From contig JACMOK010000071.1 in assembly GCA_014378065.1 (NCBI GenBank), positions 49,099 to 113,098 of the forward strand: a stretch of 64,000 nt of DNA. Direction: 5' to 3'. Below the pieces are notes generated by a model. The model was not told the origin of the DNA. It ran no database searches and saw only the letters and a list, made by a program, of their open reading frames with translations. Within the stretch, counting starts at the first letter, position 1. Each line of letters begins with the position of its first letter. The position numbers and the translations under genes were made by a program. Below, piece by piece: positions 53,790 to 62,756 of the stretch. This stretch comes from Flavobacterium sp. (lineage in GTDB: Bacteria; Bacteroidota; Bacteroidia; Flavobacteriales; Flavobacteriaceae).

Positions 53790-54190
53790 ACGGTAAAATT
53801 AAATAATTAATTTTTATATTAAAAAATAAATAAATTCCTATATTTTTTCTTATTTTTTTATATATCTAAAATTTATGATGTCAATAATTTAATGGCATCT
53901 AATTAAAGAATTTACTATTTTAACTGTCATTTTTCTCCTAAATTGACATTGAAAGTAAACTTAGAATTAGTTATTTCTTCCTTTTTACCAATACATTAAC
54001 TCAACATTGTAATTATTTTAATGTATGAATAAAAACAACGATGTCTTTTAACTCAAACGATTTCGTTGTTTTCTTTGGCATGGCCTTCCCATTTGCTGGC
54101 AATATATGGATGTATAGTTTTTATACATGTTATCGCAACGCAATTTGCCGAATACACACTTAAATTTGAGATTCAACAAAATTTAATATT
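53790..54190. other. AT-rich leader region upstream of the 1406-residue protein
   Basis: There is no coding potential. It contains a 22-base motif (53985-54006) that recurs upstream of the large fibre gene, and a small palindrome (tgtata / tataca) at 54111-54127, also echoed there. The rest is featureless. Confidence 0.6.
53985..54006 (+). promoter_or_regulatory. Shared upstream motif, copy 1
   Basis: ttaccaatacattaac then tcaaca: the same motif occurs at 58665-58686 with three differences. It lies ~200 bases before the mosaic gene ATG, about 125 bases before a GTATA palindrome. A duplicated control region is inferred. Confidence 0.5.
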
Positions 54191-57100
54191 ATGAAAAAAA
54201 CTCTATTAACCATTTTCCTTCTGATTACATCTTTAGGATTTTCTCAAACTCCAGCTGCCGGACCCACGATTCCACCTGCAAGGAACACATGGGATGTGCT
54301 ATCTCAATATGGTAGTGCCTACACCAATCAGGCCGGCGTTTATTTTGACAGCTTCGGCGGATCAAATATCGTAGGTGATGTTACTTTAGCAGACAATAGT
54401 GTTGTTAAAAAATATCTTGCCCACAGTTATTCAGGAATCGCGCCAAACGGGGCTAACAATCTTAATGTTGCAGCAATGACGCGTTTGCACATGGACGTCT
54501 GGTCACCAAATTTTGTATCCTTCAAAGTGAAATTAGAAGGAACAAATGGAAGTAATCGTGAGTTAGAAGTCCCCTTTACAAAAGCTCAAGGATCCTGGAA
54601 TTCCTACGATCTTGATTTAAGCACCTATTCTAGTGGAGCCGGAGGCGTTACACTCGCAAATTTAAAATGGATTGTTCCGGTAACTTTTAATCCGAACAAC
54701 ACCACACTCTACATTACAAATGTTTATTTTTACAGGCCAGCCACTGTACAACCTCCAACATTCTCAACAACATTTGCCGTTCCTGCTAAAAATGTAGGAG
54801 ACGCTGATTTTGTATTAACTCCACCCACTTCGAACAGTACTGGTGCTTTTTCTTACACTAGTAGTAATACAAATGTTGCAACTATTGTTAACGGAAATCA
54901 ATTGCACATAGTAGGTGGCGGTACGTCAACTATTACAGTTAATCAGGCCGCAAATGGACCATACGGATCAGGAAGCGCCATAGCGACTTTTGTAGCCAGT
55001 TATCCGGTTCCTGGTCCATCTCCAACGCCACCGGCAAGAAATTCCGGAACAGTAGTCTCGATGTATACAGGCAATCCTCCCGTTTATGCCAATCCTGTTG
55101 GATATAATATGATCCGCGCTCCTTGGACCGGCGGAACAAGTTCAGATTTTAATTTTCCGAATGGCACAAACACATGTATAAAATTAGATAATTTAGGCTA
55201 CTTTGGATATGTGACCAGTGCTGAGCCGGTTCGCTTTAGTGTGGTAGGAATGACTAAACTTCATGTTGACATTTATCTTAATACACCTTTGTCGAATTTA
55301 TTTGTTTTTCTTTTATCTAATGGAGATCAAATATACAACACCGGCCCTCTCGTTGCGGGTTGGAATTCGTTGGATATTAATTTATCCAACTATCCCGGAG
55401 CTGATTTGTCAAATATTTACGGATTTAAATTTGAACAAAACGTAGGCCCTGTTTTACAGATGTATCTTGACAACATTTATTTTTATGTTGCGGGCAGTCA
55501 GCCAACGATTAGCAATTTCACAGTACCTGCTTCAGTTTTTGGAGGCGCTAATTTTACAATAACACCTCCAACTTCAAACAGTGCGGGTGCTTTTTCATAC
55601 ACCAGTAGCAACTCCGCCGTTGCAACTATTGTTAATGGTAATCAAATACAGCTGGTAGGCATTGGAAGCTCAACTATTACTGCAAATCAGGCTGCAAATG
55701 GAATTTACGATGCAGGCTCTATCACAGCTTCATTAGTTGTATCTGCACCACCTTTAGCTACTGCTGCACCTACCCCTCCAGCGAGGAATACCTTTGATGT
55801 CATCTCGCTTTACAGTAATGCCTATGTAATGCAATCGGCTCCTGTTTGGGCAAATTCATCAAATACAACGGATGAATTATTACAAGGAAATGATACCAAG
55901 AAAATGAGTGATTTTCTTGTAGAGATTATCAACTTCGCTTCTACAAATGTCTCTCAAATGACCACGTTGCATATGGATATTTATACCACAGATTGTACTG
56001 GTTTAAACATTTGGTTGCTTAATAATGGCGATCGAAATGCACAAATTTTTCCAACTTTAAATGGATGGAACAGTATTGATATTCCTTTATCAACTTATTC
56101 GAATGCGGGTTTGATAATGACCGGAATTAGTTTACTAAAATTTGAAAGCTTAAATGGTCCGGGGAAAACGGTTTATGTAGATAATATCTATTTCTACAGA
56201 CCGGCTACGCTTCAACCTCCAACTGTTGGGACGTTTTCGGTGCCGACTAAAAACGTGGGCGATGCCGATTTTTCTATAACCGCTCCGACGAGCAACAACA
56301 CTAGCCCATTCACCTATACGAGCAGCAACACTGCGGTAGCTACGATTAATGGCAGCGCAATTCATATTGTTGGTGGTGGTACTTCGGTAATTACTGCGTC
56401 ACAGGTATCCAACGGCACTTTTGGGCCAGGAAGTACATCTGCCACTTTTGTAGTGAATTTCGCGGCTCCGAGCGCTTCTCCAATTCCCCCTGCGAGGGAT
56501 CCCTCAAGAGTAGTGTCTATGTTTACAGGTACACCAGCGGTTTATGCCAATGCCATTAATTTAGTGCGTTCATCCTGGACAGCAGCAACCACAATGACTA
56601 CTGTTCCCAATGGAACAAACACCGCTTTAAAAATAGATAATTTAGGATACATTGGCTTGGTGAATCAAGGAGATGTTAACTTCAGTGCAGCTGGAATGAC
56701 CAATCTTCATTTGGATATCTATGTTAATTCGCCATTTGCCAATATGTTTTTCTGGTTGTTATCTAATGGAGATCAAAGAAGAGATATTCAAAATCTTACA
56801 GCGGGTTGGAATTCAATAAATATTGATTTGTCTGAATTTCCGGGAGCTAATATAGCTGACATTTATGGTCTAAAATTTGAACAAAATACCAGCAGTACCA
56901 TTCAGATTTACCTTGACAACATTTATTTTAGTAACGACACCTACTATGCTGATGTCGACGGCGACGGTTACGGCGATTTATCTTCACCCACATCAGCTTC
57001 AACCCAGCCCGTTGGATACGTAATTAACAGCACAGACTGTGACGATACTAATACTGCTGTATACCGCACAGGTTTCTTTTATGTAGATGCTGACAACGAC

Positions 57101-58411
57101 GGTTATTATAACGGTAATGCTACGACTACTTCTTTGTGTTATGGCGCAGCAACACCAAATGGCTACACTGCTACCATCATTGGAACAGATTGTAACGATG
57201 CCAATTTTGAAATTAACGCCAATCACGTAGAAGTAATGGCCAATGGTATCGATGATAATTGTGATGGTATCTCAGATGAAGTGGCTCCTACTTCTGCTCT
57301 TCAACCTTCACAATGTAGCGCAACGTTATCCAATATTGCTACTGCAATTTATGCCAATCAGGTTTCGGGTGCTCAAGGCTACCGTTTCCAAGTTACAAAC
57401 GGGGCCTCAGTTCGAACCTATGATTCCGCTTCAAGCAGTTTCAATTTGTTGAATTTGACGGGTGGTGCAACTTACGCCACTACATATACGATCAAAGTAG
57501 CGGTAAAAACTAATAATTTCTGGAGAGCTTATTCTTCTGCCTGCGCTATCACAACCCCTGCGATACCTGCTACAACTAAGGTCATAACCGCCCAATGCGG
57601 CATAACCTTAAACTCGCTTTCCAATACAATTTATTGTGATCAAGTAACTGCTGCAAATCAATATCGTTTTGAAGTTTCTGACGGCACAAATCCGGCGCGA
57701 ACTTTTGAAACTGCGGTAAACCGCTTCAGCCTTACGAATTTAGCCGGCGGAGGTGCTTACGCTACTACATACAGCATTAAAGTGGCATTGCGTTTTGGTA
57801 CATTATGGCAAGATTATGGCACATCCTGTAACGTGACTACGCCATTGACCCCAGGAACATCTAACATCACGCCTTCTCAATGTGGCATAACGATTAGCAA
57901 TTCTTGGACAACCATTTACGCTACACAAGTTTCCGAAGCAACTGGATACCGATTTGAAGTGGTAAATGGCGCAACAACAAGGTATTTCGATACAGCGGTA
58001 AGCCGATTCAACCTTCGCAATTTGGCAGGTGCGCCGCCCGCGGCCAACACTACTTACGTCATACGCGTAGCAATACTTTACAATAGTATTTATCAGCCAT
58101 TCGGATCTTCGTGCAGCATCAGTACTGCATCTGTTATCAGCAGAAATGCTACCAATGATGTCACAGGTTTTAGTGTAAAAACTTATCCAAATCCGTATGC
58201 AGATAATTTTCAACTCAATTTAAATACTTCAAGTGAAGAAAGTGTTGAATTTAAAGTGTATGATATGTTGGGAAGACAAATTGACGCGCGTATTTATACA
58301 GTATCAGAATTGGCAGATCAGCAATTGGGTAATCTATATCCTTCCGGTGTTTATAATATCGTTGTAACACAAGGAGATCACGTTAAAACTTTACGTGTCA
58401 TTAAAAGATAA
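54191..58411 (+). CDS. Modular T9SS type A surface protein (jelly-roll, Ig, MopE, FN3-like modules)
   Basis: A 1406-residue exported protein. Signal peptide 'LLTIFLLITSLGFSQ'. Four ~165-residue jelly-roll, carbohydrate-binding-like modules (start 'PPARNTxDV', end 'LDNIYFY'; ~25-185, 275-435, 526-670, 762-915) alternate with three Ig-like modules ('VGDADFxLTPPTSN', 'FSYTSSNTxVATI', 'GGGTSTITVNQ'). A MopE-like metal-binding part follows at ~915-1035 ('DVDGDGYGDL', 'NSTDCDD', 'DADNDGYYNGN', 'NGIDDNCDG'). Three ~95-residue modules ('SQCGITL', 'YRFEVxxG', 'RFxLTNLAGG') run at ~1036-1315, and a T9SS type A sorting domain ends it (~1322-1406, 'TYPNPYADNFQL', 'GVYNIVVT'). Polysaccharide binding is inferred. 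Confidence 0.88.
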   Translation: MKKTLLTIFLLITSLGFSQTPAAGPTIPPARNTWDVLSQYGSAYTNQAGVYFDSFGGSNIVGDVTLADNSVVKKYLAHSYSGIAPNGANNLNVAAMTRLHMDVWSPNFVSFKVKLEGTNGSNRELEVPFTKAQGSWNSYDLDLSTYSSGAGGVTLANLKWIVPVTFNPNNTTLYITNVYFYRPATVQPPTFSTTFAVPAKNVGDADFVLTPPTSNSTGAFSYTSSNTNVATIVNGNQLHIVGGGTSTITVNQAANGPYGSGSAIATFVASYPVPGPSPTPPARNSGTVVSMYTGNPPVYANPVGYNMIRAPWTGGTSSDFNFPNGTNTCIKLDNLGYFGYVTSAEPVRFSVVGMTKLHVDIYLNTPLSNLFVFLLSNGDQIYNTGPLVAGWNSLDINLSNYPGADLSNIYGFKFEQNVGPVLQMYLDNIYFYVAGSQPTISNFTVPASVFGGANFTITPPTSNSAGAFSYTSSNSAVATIVNGNQIQLVGIGSSTITANQAANGIYDAGSITASLVVSAPPLATAAPTPPARNTFDVISLYSNAYVMQSAPVWANSSNTTDELLQGNDTKKMSDFLVEIINFASTNVSQMTTLHMDIYTTDCTGLNIWLLNNGDRNAQIFPTLNGWNSIDIPLSTYSNAGLIMTGISLLKFESLNGPGKTVYVDNIYFYRPATLQPPTVGTFSVPTKNVGDADFSITAPTSNNTSPFTYTSSNTAVATINGSAIHIVGGGTSVITASQVSNGTFGPGSTSATFVVNFAAPSASPIPPARDPSRVVSMFTGTPAVYANAINLVRSSWTAATTMTTVPNGTNTALKIDNLGYIGLVNQGDVNFSAAGMTNLHLDIYVNSPFANMFFWLLSNGDQRRDIQNLTAGWNSINIDLSEFPGANIADIYGLKFEQNTSSTIQIYLDNIYFSNDTYYADVDGDGYGDLSSPTSASTQPVGYVINSTDCDDTNTAVYRTGFFYVDADNDGYYNGNATTTSLCYGAATPNGYTATIIGTDCNDANFEINANHVEVMANGIDDNCDGISDEVAPTSALQPSQCSATLSNIATAIYANQVSGAQGYRFQVTNGASVRTYDSASSSFNLLNLTGGATYATTYTIKVAVKTNNFWRAYSSACAITTPAIPATTKVITAQCGITLNSLSNTIYCDQVTAANQYRFEVSDGTNPARTFETAVNRFSLTNLAGGGAYATTYSIKVALRFGTLWQDYGTSCNVTTPLTPGTSNITPSQCGITISNSWTTIYATQVSEATGYRFEVVNGATTRYFDTAVSRFNLRNLAGAPPAANTTYVIRVAILYNSIYQPFGSSCSISTASVISRNATNDVTGFSVKTYPNPYADNFQLNLNTSSEESVEFKVYDMLGRQIDARIYTVSELADQQLGNLYPSGVYNIVVTQGDHVKTLRVIKR

Positions 58412-58431
58412 TTTATTAAATTGGGTATTAG

Positions 58432-58459
58432 GCCTCTTCAAAAATGGAGGGGCTTTTTA
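58432..58459 (+). terminator. Terminator of the modular surface-protein gene
   Basis: An 8-bp stem (gcctcttc / ggaggggc, two G-U pairs) with a short A loop is followed by five T. Confidence 0.7.
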
Positions 58460-59031
58460 TTTAATTGAAGTTGATAAATCAAAAGTTGCTATTCAATCTC
58501 TTAAAATAATTCACTTCTAACAAAATAAACAGTTATGTTAGCATTTTCTAAAATTACTTATAAAAATATTTCTTAACCTACTTTTTGTATTAAATACATT
58601 TTTTAAAGAGTTGTCTGATAAAAGAGCGCCTTTAACGGCATTAAAAATCAGATGATGCACTAAATTACCAATACATCAACACAACACTCTAATCTATTTT
58701 TAGAATTATTTTTAGTTACAAAAAAAACATTGTTGCTTATTAATGTATTTAAAATGAGGATATTAATAGCTATCTGTGCTATACTAAGACCGATATTTAT
58801 AGTGTATAGTTATTATATACTTTTATTTAAATATTTATTATCACACTGTTGTAAATTACTTAACTCAAATGTAGATCTTTTCACTTTTTAATTTTATCCA
58901 TAGGTGAAAAAATAGTTGACTTACCTACCGTCGTTTATGCAAAGAGCATGTACTAGCCATTATTTGATTATTCCAATACACTCTTTACTTTTTTTAAACA
59001 ATTTTACATTAAAGTGATTAAACCTAATGTT
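58460..59031. other. Long AT-rich leader region upstream of the large fibre gene
   Basis: About 570 bases without a gene. It holds the second copy of the shared upstream motif (58665-58686), a 'gtata...tatac' palindrome near 58804-58820, and long poly-A/T tracts. No conserved riboswitch-like or RNA structure is recognised. Confidence 0.5.
58665..58686 (+). promoter_or_regulatory. Shared upstream motif, copy 2
   Basis: ttaccaatacatcaac then acaaca, matching 53985-54006 at 19 of 22 positions. A GTATA palindrome follows ~118-135 bases later, as in copy 1. Confidence 0.5.
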
Positions 59032-61332
59032 ATGAAGAATACACACGCATTTTTAACTTTGTTATTGCTGCTAACCTCGGCAGCACCAATACTGGCCCAG
59101 GTGGGGATTGGAAATACCGATCCAAAAGGAGCTTTAGACATAACCTCGATTACCGACGGAATGCTTATTCCAAGACTGGCTTTAGTGGCAACCACAACGG
59201 CAACTGTAATTACACCCACAGAATCGGAATTGGTTTATAATACTGCCACGGTTAACGATGTTACTCCAGGTTACTATTATTGGGATAATTCAAAATGGGT
59301 TAGATTGGCCGCAGGAGCTAATTCAGATTGGGCGTTAACGGGAAATGCTGTAGCAAACAATACGAGTTTTATGGGTACAACCGATGATAATGACGTTATC
59401 TTTAAAAGATTCAGCACACGCGCCGGTAAATTAGGCATAACAGAAACTTCCCTCGGACTTAATGCTTTAAATCCTCTTTCAAGCGGGACTAATAATACCG
59501 CCATCGGTAAAAGTGCCTTGGCTGTAAATACATCGGGAGCATCAAATGTTGCTGTGGGTGCCAGTGCTTTGGCAGCCAATACCACTGCCGCTAATAATAC
59601 TGCCGTGGGTAACAATGCCCTGGCGGCAAATACCGTTGCTGGAAATACTGCTATTGGTTTCAGTGCATTGGCGGCGAATACTTCAGGAGGTTCAAATGTA
59701 GCTGTCGGATTTAATGCCTTAACTACCAATGGAACTTCCGCGAATAATACTGCTGTGGGTTACAATGCTTTAACTTTAAATACAGCAGCGAACAATACGG
59801 GAATTGGCTACCGGGCCTTGGCCTCCAATATCGCTGCAAATAATACTGCCATTGGCTATAGTGCCATGGCCGCCAATACCGGAGGAAGTTTTAACACCGC
59901 CGTAGGTTATAATGCCTTGTATACCAACACTACCGGACAATGGAATACCGCACTCGGATACAATGCTTTGGCACAAAATGGAAATGGACAAAACAATGTC
60001 GCAGTAGGTTTCAACGCTCTCGGAAGATTGGCAGCAACCCCGCAAAACAGTGTTGCCATTGGGTCATCGGCACTATCCAACAATACGGCTACCAATTGTA
60101 CCGCTGTCGGTTTTCAAGCGTTGGCCGGCTTAAATACCGGAATCGACAATGTAGCCGTAGGAATTAATGCGTTGCAAACCAATACTGGTGGACAGCAAAA
60201 TACGGCTGTAGGCGGTGAAGCACTGGCTTTAAACACGATATCGTCTTTTAACACGGCGTTGGGTTATAATGCTTTAAGAAACCTTACCGGCGCACAGAAT
60301 ACGGCTGTCGGATACCAAGCCGGTTTTGCTAGTGCAACGGGAACTGGGTCAGACAATGTTTTCGTCGGCAATAAAGCCGGATATGCAACTACCAATGGTG
60401 CAAATAATGTATCTATTGGTTCATTGGCAGGAGACAACACCACCACAGGAACTTCAAATGTCTTTATCGGTATGAATGCTGGAAACAACAATTCCTCGGG
60501 AAGTTTTAACGTGGCTATTGGCGTAAATGCCGGAAATGCGCACAATGGAACAAGCAATAATATTAACATTGGATACCAAACTGGCTTTGTCAATACAACT
60601 GCGAACAATGTAAATATCGGTCACCAAGCGGGATTTAGCAATACAACCACAGGCAACGTTAATCTGGGTTTTCAGGCTGGTTTTGGTGAAACTACGGCCA
60701 ATAAATTGTACATCTCCAATTCAAATGCTGATGCCATCAATGCTTTAATTTATGGCGATTTTACAACTGGCGCAAAAATTCTGCGCACCAATAGTACTTT
60801 TCAGATTGGCAATCCTGCAGGCACAGGCTATGTCTTTCCTGTGGCAAGAGGAATAAATACACAATATCTCGCAAGTGATGCCAGCGGTGTTTTATCATGG
60901 GCTACGCCATACGGGACCAATACATTGTCAGCTCTAAGAACCAACCTCAGTGCCAATCAGGCACTAGTAGGTGGCGGGTGGCAAAAAATTAATTTTAATA
61001 CTATTATTTTTGATACTAATACAGAATTTGCTGCCAGTCGGTTTACCGCTGTAAAAGCAGGAATTTACCAAATTAATGCCGGCTACCATACCAATAGTGC
61101 GAGTAGCACAGACTATTATTCTATTGCGGTGTATGTGAATGGTGTATTATATCAACAAAATTCAGCAAACCATTTTGGTAATGGCCCCGTTTCAAGAAAC
61201 ATCAATTGTAGCGTGAATTTAGCAATAGGAGGATATGTTGAAATATACGCTGAGAATTATGAAACCATCATTCCTATGAATATTGATTCTTTTTCTGGAA
61301 AAACATTCTTCGAGGTACAGCAAATCAGATAA
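59032..61332 (+). CDS. YadA-head-like/C1q-like secreted fibre protein, long paralogue
   Basis: A 766-residue paralogue of the 52299-53789 protein. Signal peptide ('LLLLLTSAAPILAQ'), N-terminal module 'VGIGNTDPKGALDITS' with 'LIPRLALVATTTA' and 'GYYYWDNSKW', then about 24 NTAxGxxAL-type repeats (residues ~150-560, e.g. 'NTAVGYNALTLNTAAN', 'NVAVGFNALTTNG'), shifting to an 'NVxIGxxAG' form in the last eight. The 'KLYISNSNADAINAL' linker and C1q-like end (~640-766, 'IYQINAGYHTN', 'TFFEVQQIR') match the short paralogue. Apart from the signal peptide there is no anchor or sorting domain. I chose the ATG at 59032; an in-frame ATG at 59014 adds six residues. Confidence 0.85.
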   Translation: MKNTHAFLTLLLLLTSAAPILAQVGIGNTDPKGALDITSITDGMLIPRLALVATTTATVITPTESELVYNTATVNDVTPGYYYWDNSKWVRLAAGANSDWALTGNAVANNTSFMGTTDDNDVIFKRFSTRAGKLGITETSLGLNALNPLSSGTNNTAIGKSALAVNTSGASNVAVGASALAANTTAANNTAVGNNALAANTVAGNTAIGFSALAANTSGGSNVAVGFNALTTNGTSANNTAVGYNALTLNTAANNTGIGYRALASNIAANNTAIGYSAMAANTGGSFNTAVGYNALYTNTTGQWNTALGYNALAQNGNGQNNVAVGFNALGRLAATPQNSVAIGSSALSNNTATNCTAVGFQALAGLNTGIDNVAVGINALQTNTGGQQNTAVGGEALALNTISSFNTALGYNALRNLTGAQNTAVGYQAGFASATGTGSDNVFVGNKAGYATTNGANNVSIGSLAGDNTTTGTSNVFIGMNAGNNNSSGSFNVAIGVNAGNAHNGTSNNINIGYQTGFVNTTANNVNIGHQAGFSNTTTGNVNLGFQAGFGETTANKLYISNSNADAINALIYGDFTTGAKILRTNSTFQIGNPAGTGYVFPVARGINTQYLASDASGVLSWATPYGTNTLSALRTNLSANQALVGGGWQKINFNTIIFDTNTEFAASRFTAVKAGIYQINAGYHTNSASSTDYYSIAVYVNGVLYQQNSANHFGNGPVSRNINCSVNLAIGGYVEIYAENYETIIPMNIDSFSGKTFFEVQQIR
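59491..60710 (+). repeat. ~24 tandem ~45-bp coding repeats
   Basis: Units of 14-19 codons with the core NTAxGxxAL repeat across the central part of the long fibre gene. They vary in sequence and length, so this is a coding repeat array, not a CRISPR or VNTR of identical units. Confidence 0.85.
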
Positions 61333-61370
61333 AAAAATAAGAGCGCAGTTCCATTCGGAAAAACGCTCTT
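61331..61370 (-). terminator. Terminator after the AarF kinase gene
   Basis: Stem aagagcg / cgctctt with an 18-base loop; on the minus strand it is followed by 'tattttttt'. Confidence 0.6.
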
Positions 61371-61398
61371 ACCAACCTAACCAATAAACAAACTATCT

Positions 61399-62709
61399 TT
61401 ATAAATTGTATCGAATGTAATTTTGTGTATCAACCCGAGCTTTTAAATCATGCATTAAATTGTATAATCCAAAAAAGGTTCTGTTGATATATAAAAAATG
61501 TTTAGAACCACGGTTGCCATTCATTTTTCTTAACTGGGTGTCTTTGGTAAACTCTTCGCCCATTGTTGCTATAGCTCCAAAAAACGCTTCGTCAGAAAAA
61601 TCAAAGTGGTCCGCATGAAATGGCTGCGTAAATAAACTCAACAGACGATGAAAAATCCCGGTGAAATATTCAATTTCCTTAGGCGAGTCATCGTTTCTTA
61701 AAATCTCCAATTCATATAACTTCTCAGCAAACAAAATCGGATTGTTTATAAATTCCGGTTTGGCCAATTCAAAATAAGGAACGTAGAACTCATTGGGTAT
61801 CTTTTTAATGCAACCAAAATCAATCGGCATTAAATTTCCTTCCGAATCAATCAAGAAATTTCCCGGATGCGGATCTGCGTGGACCTGACGTAATTCATGG
61901 ATTTGAAACATATAAAAATCCCACAAGGCTTGACCCAATCGATCTCCCTTTTCGCGATCGGTATTATGAGCAGCAAATTCAGACAAATGCTCTCCTTCCA
62001 TCCAGTCCATTGTCAATATCTTTTTCGAGGACAACTCCTTGTAATAACACGGAAATTTTATATTTGCTATCGCCCTACAAGAATTGGACATTTCAATGCT
62101 TTGCTTTAACTCAAGCACATAATCTGTTTCTTCCAGCAACTTGTTTTCAACTTCAATAAAATACTTTTCTGAATCTTTACCTTTCAGATTAAACATTCTT
62201 GTAGCAAATGGTTTTACCAAAGCCAAATCAGAACTTATACTATCCGCCACACCAGGATATTGGATTTTCACAGCAAGTTTCTTCCCATCTTTGTATGCCA
62301 CGTGAACCTGACCTATACTCGCGGCGTTTGTAGAATCTGGTGTGAACGAATCGTATATTTCTTCTGGGAATTTTCCCAAATATCTTTTAAATGTCTTTCT
62401 GACTAATGGTGCGGACAAAGGAGGTACCGAAAACTGCGATAACGAAAATTTATCAACATATGCCTGAGGCATGATGCTCTTGTCCATGCTTAACATCTGT
62501 GCGACTTTAAGCGCACTCCCTTTCAGGTTTTGTAATCCATCATAAATGTCCTCGGCATTGTTTTCATTAAGTTTATCCTTACTAAGCGCGGGATTGACAA
62601 TTTTTTCTCCGTAATAAGCCAAATAATTTCCACCAACTTTTATTCCCGTCTTTACTAGTTGCCCGGCCCGCTGAATTTTGTTTGTTGGAATCGTATCTAT
62701 TGTTTTCAT
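61399..62709 (-). CDS. AarF/ABC1/UbiB kinase-like protein
   Basis: A 436-residue protein of the UbiB/ABC1 atypical kinase family. 'LKGSALKVAQMLSMD' carries the family's KxGQ-type motif as KVAQ, followed by the A-rich 'NAASIGQVHVA', the ATP lysine in 'LAVKIQYP', the catalytic 'VHADPHPGNF' and the metal-binding 'DFGCIKKIP'. Known members support ubiquinone biosynthesis or lipid balance by unknown chemistry. It starts 47 bases after the TetR gene and forms a two-gene operon with it. KVAQ in place of KxGQ is a variant seen in part of the family. Confidence 0.9.
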   Translation of the reverse strand: MKTIDTIPTNKIQRAGQLVKTGIKVGGNYLAYYGEKIVNPALSKDKLNENNAEDIYDGLQNLKGSALKVAQMLSMDKSIMPQAYVDKFSLSQFSVPPLSAPLVRKTFKRYLGKFPEEIYDSFTPDSTNAASIGQVHVAYKDGKKLAVKIQYPGVADSISSDLALVKPFATRMFNLKGKDSEKYFIEVENKLLEETDYVLELKQSIEMSNSCRAIANIKFPCYYKELSSKKILTMDWMEGEHLSEFAAHNTDREKGDRLGQALWDFYMFQIHELRQVHADPHPGNFLIDSEGNLMPIDFGCIKKIPNEFYVPYFELAKPEFINNPILFAEKLYELEILRNDDSPKEIEYFTGIFHRLLSLFTQPFHADHFDFSDEAFFGAIATMGEEFTKDTQLRKMNGNRGSKHFLYINRTFFGLYNLMHDLKARVDTQNYIRYNL

Positions 62710-62756
62710 TATTTTGTGTTAGGTGCGAAATAATAATCAAATTGTCTGCGGCAATT

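Noticed and set aside
58460-59031. Riboswitch in the long leader of the large fibre gene
   Set aside because: No known riboswitch core could be recognised; only a duplicated motif and a short palindrome are visible.
59276-59729. Antisense 150-residue Ala/Leu-rich frame over the long fibre gene
   Set aside because: It is the shadow of the repeat array on the opposite strand; its regularity comes from the NTAxG codons.
59491-60710. Short-period repeat array that looks at first like a CRISPR array
   Set aside because: The units are 14-19 codons long, diverged, in frame and code for the NTAxG protein repeat; there are no spacers or cas genes.
52299-61332. Prophage tail-fibre region
   Set aside because: The fibre-like proteins have signal peptides and no tail, capsid, terminase, integrase or lysis genes are present; the neighbours are ordinary surface and housekeeping genes.
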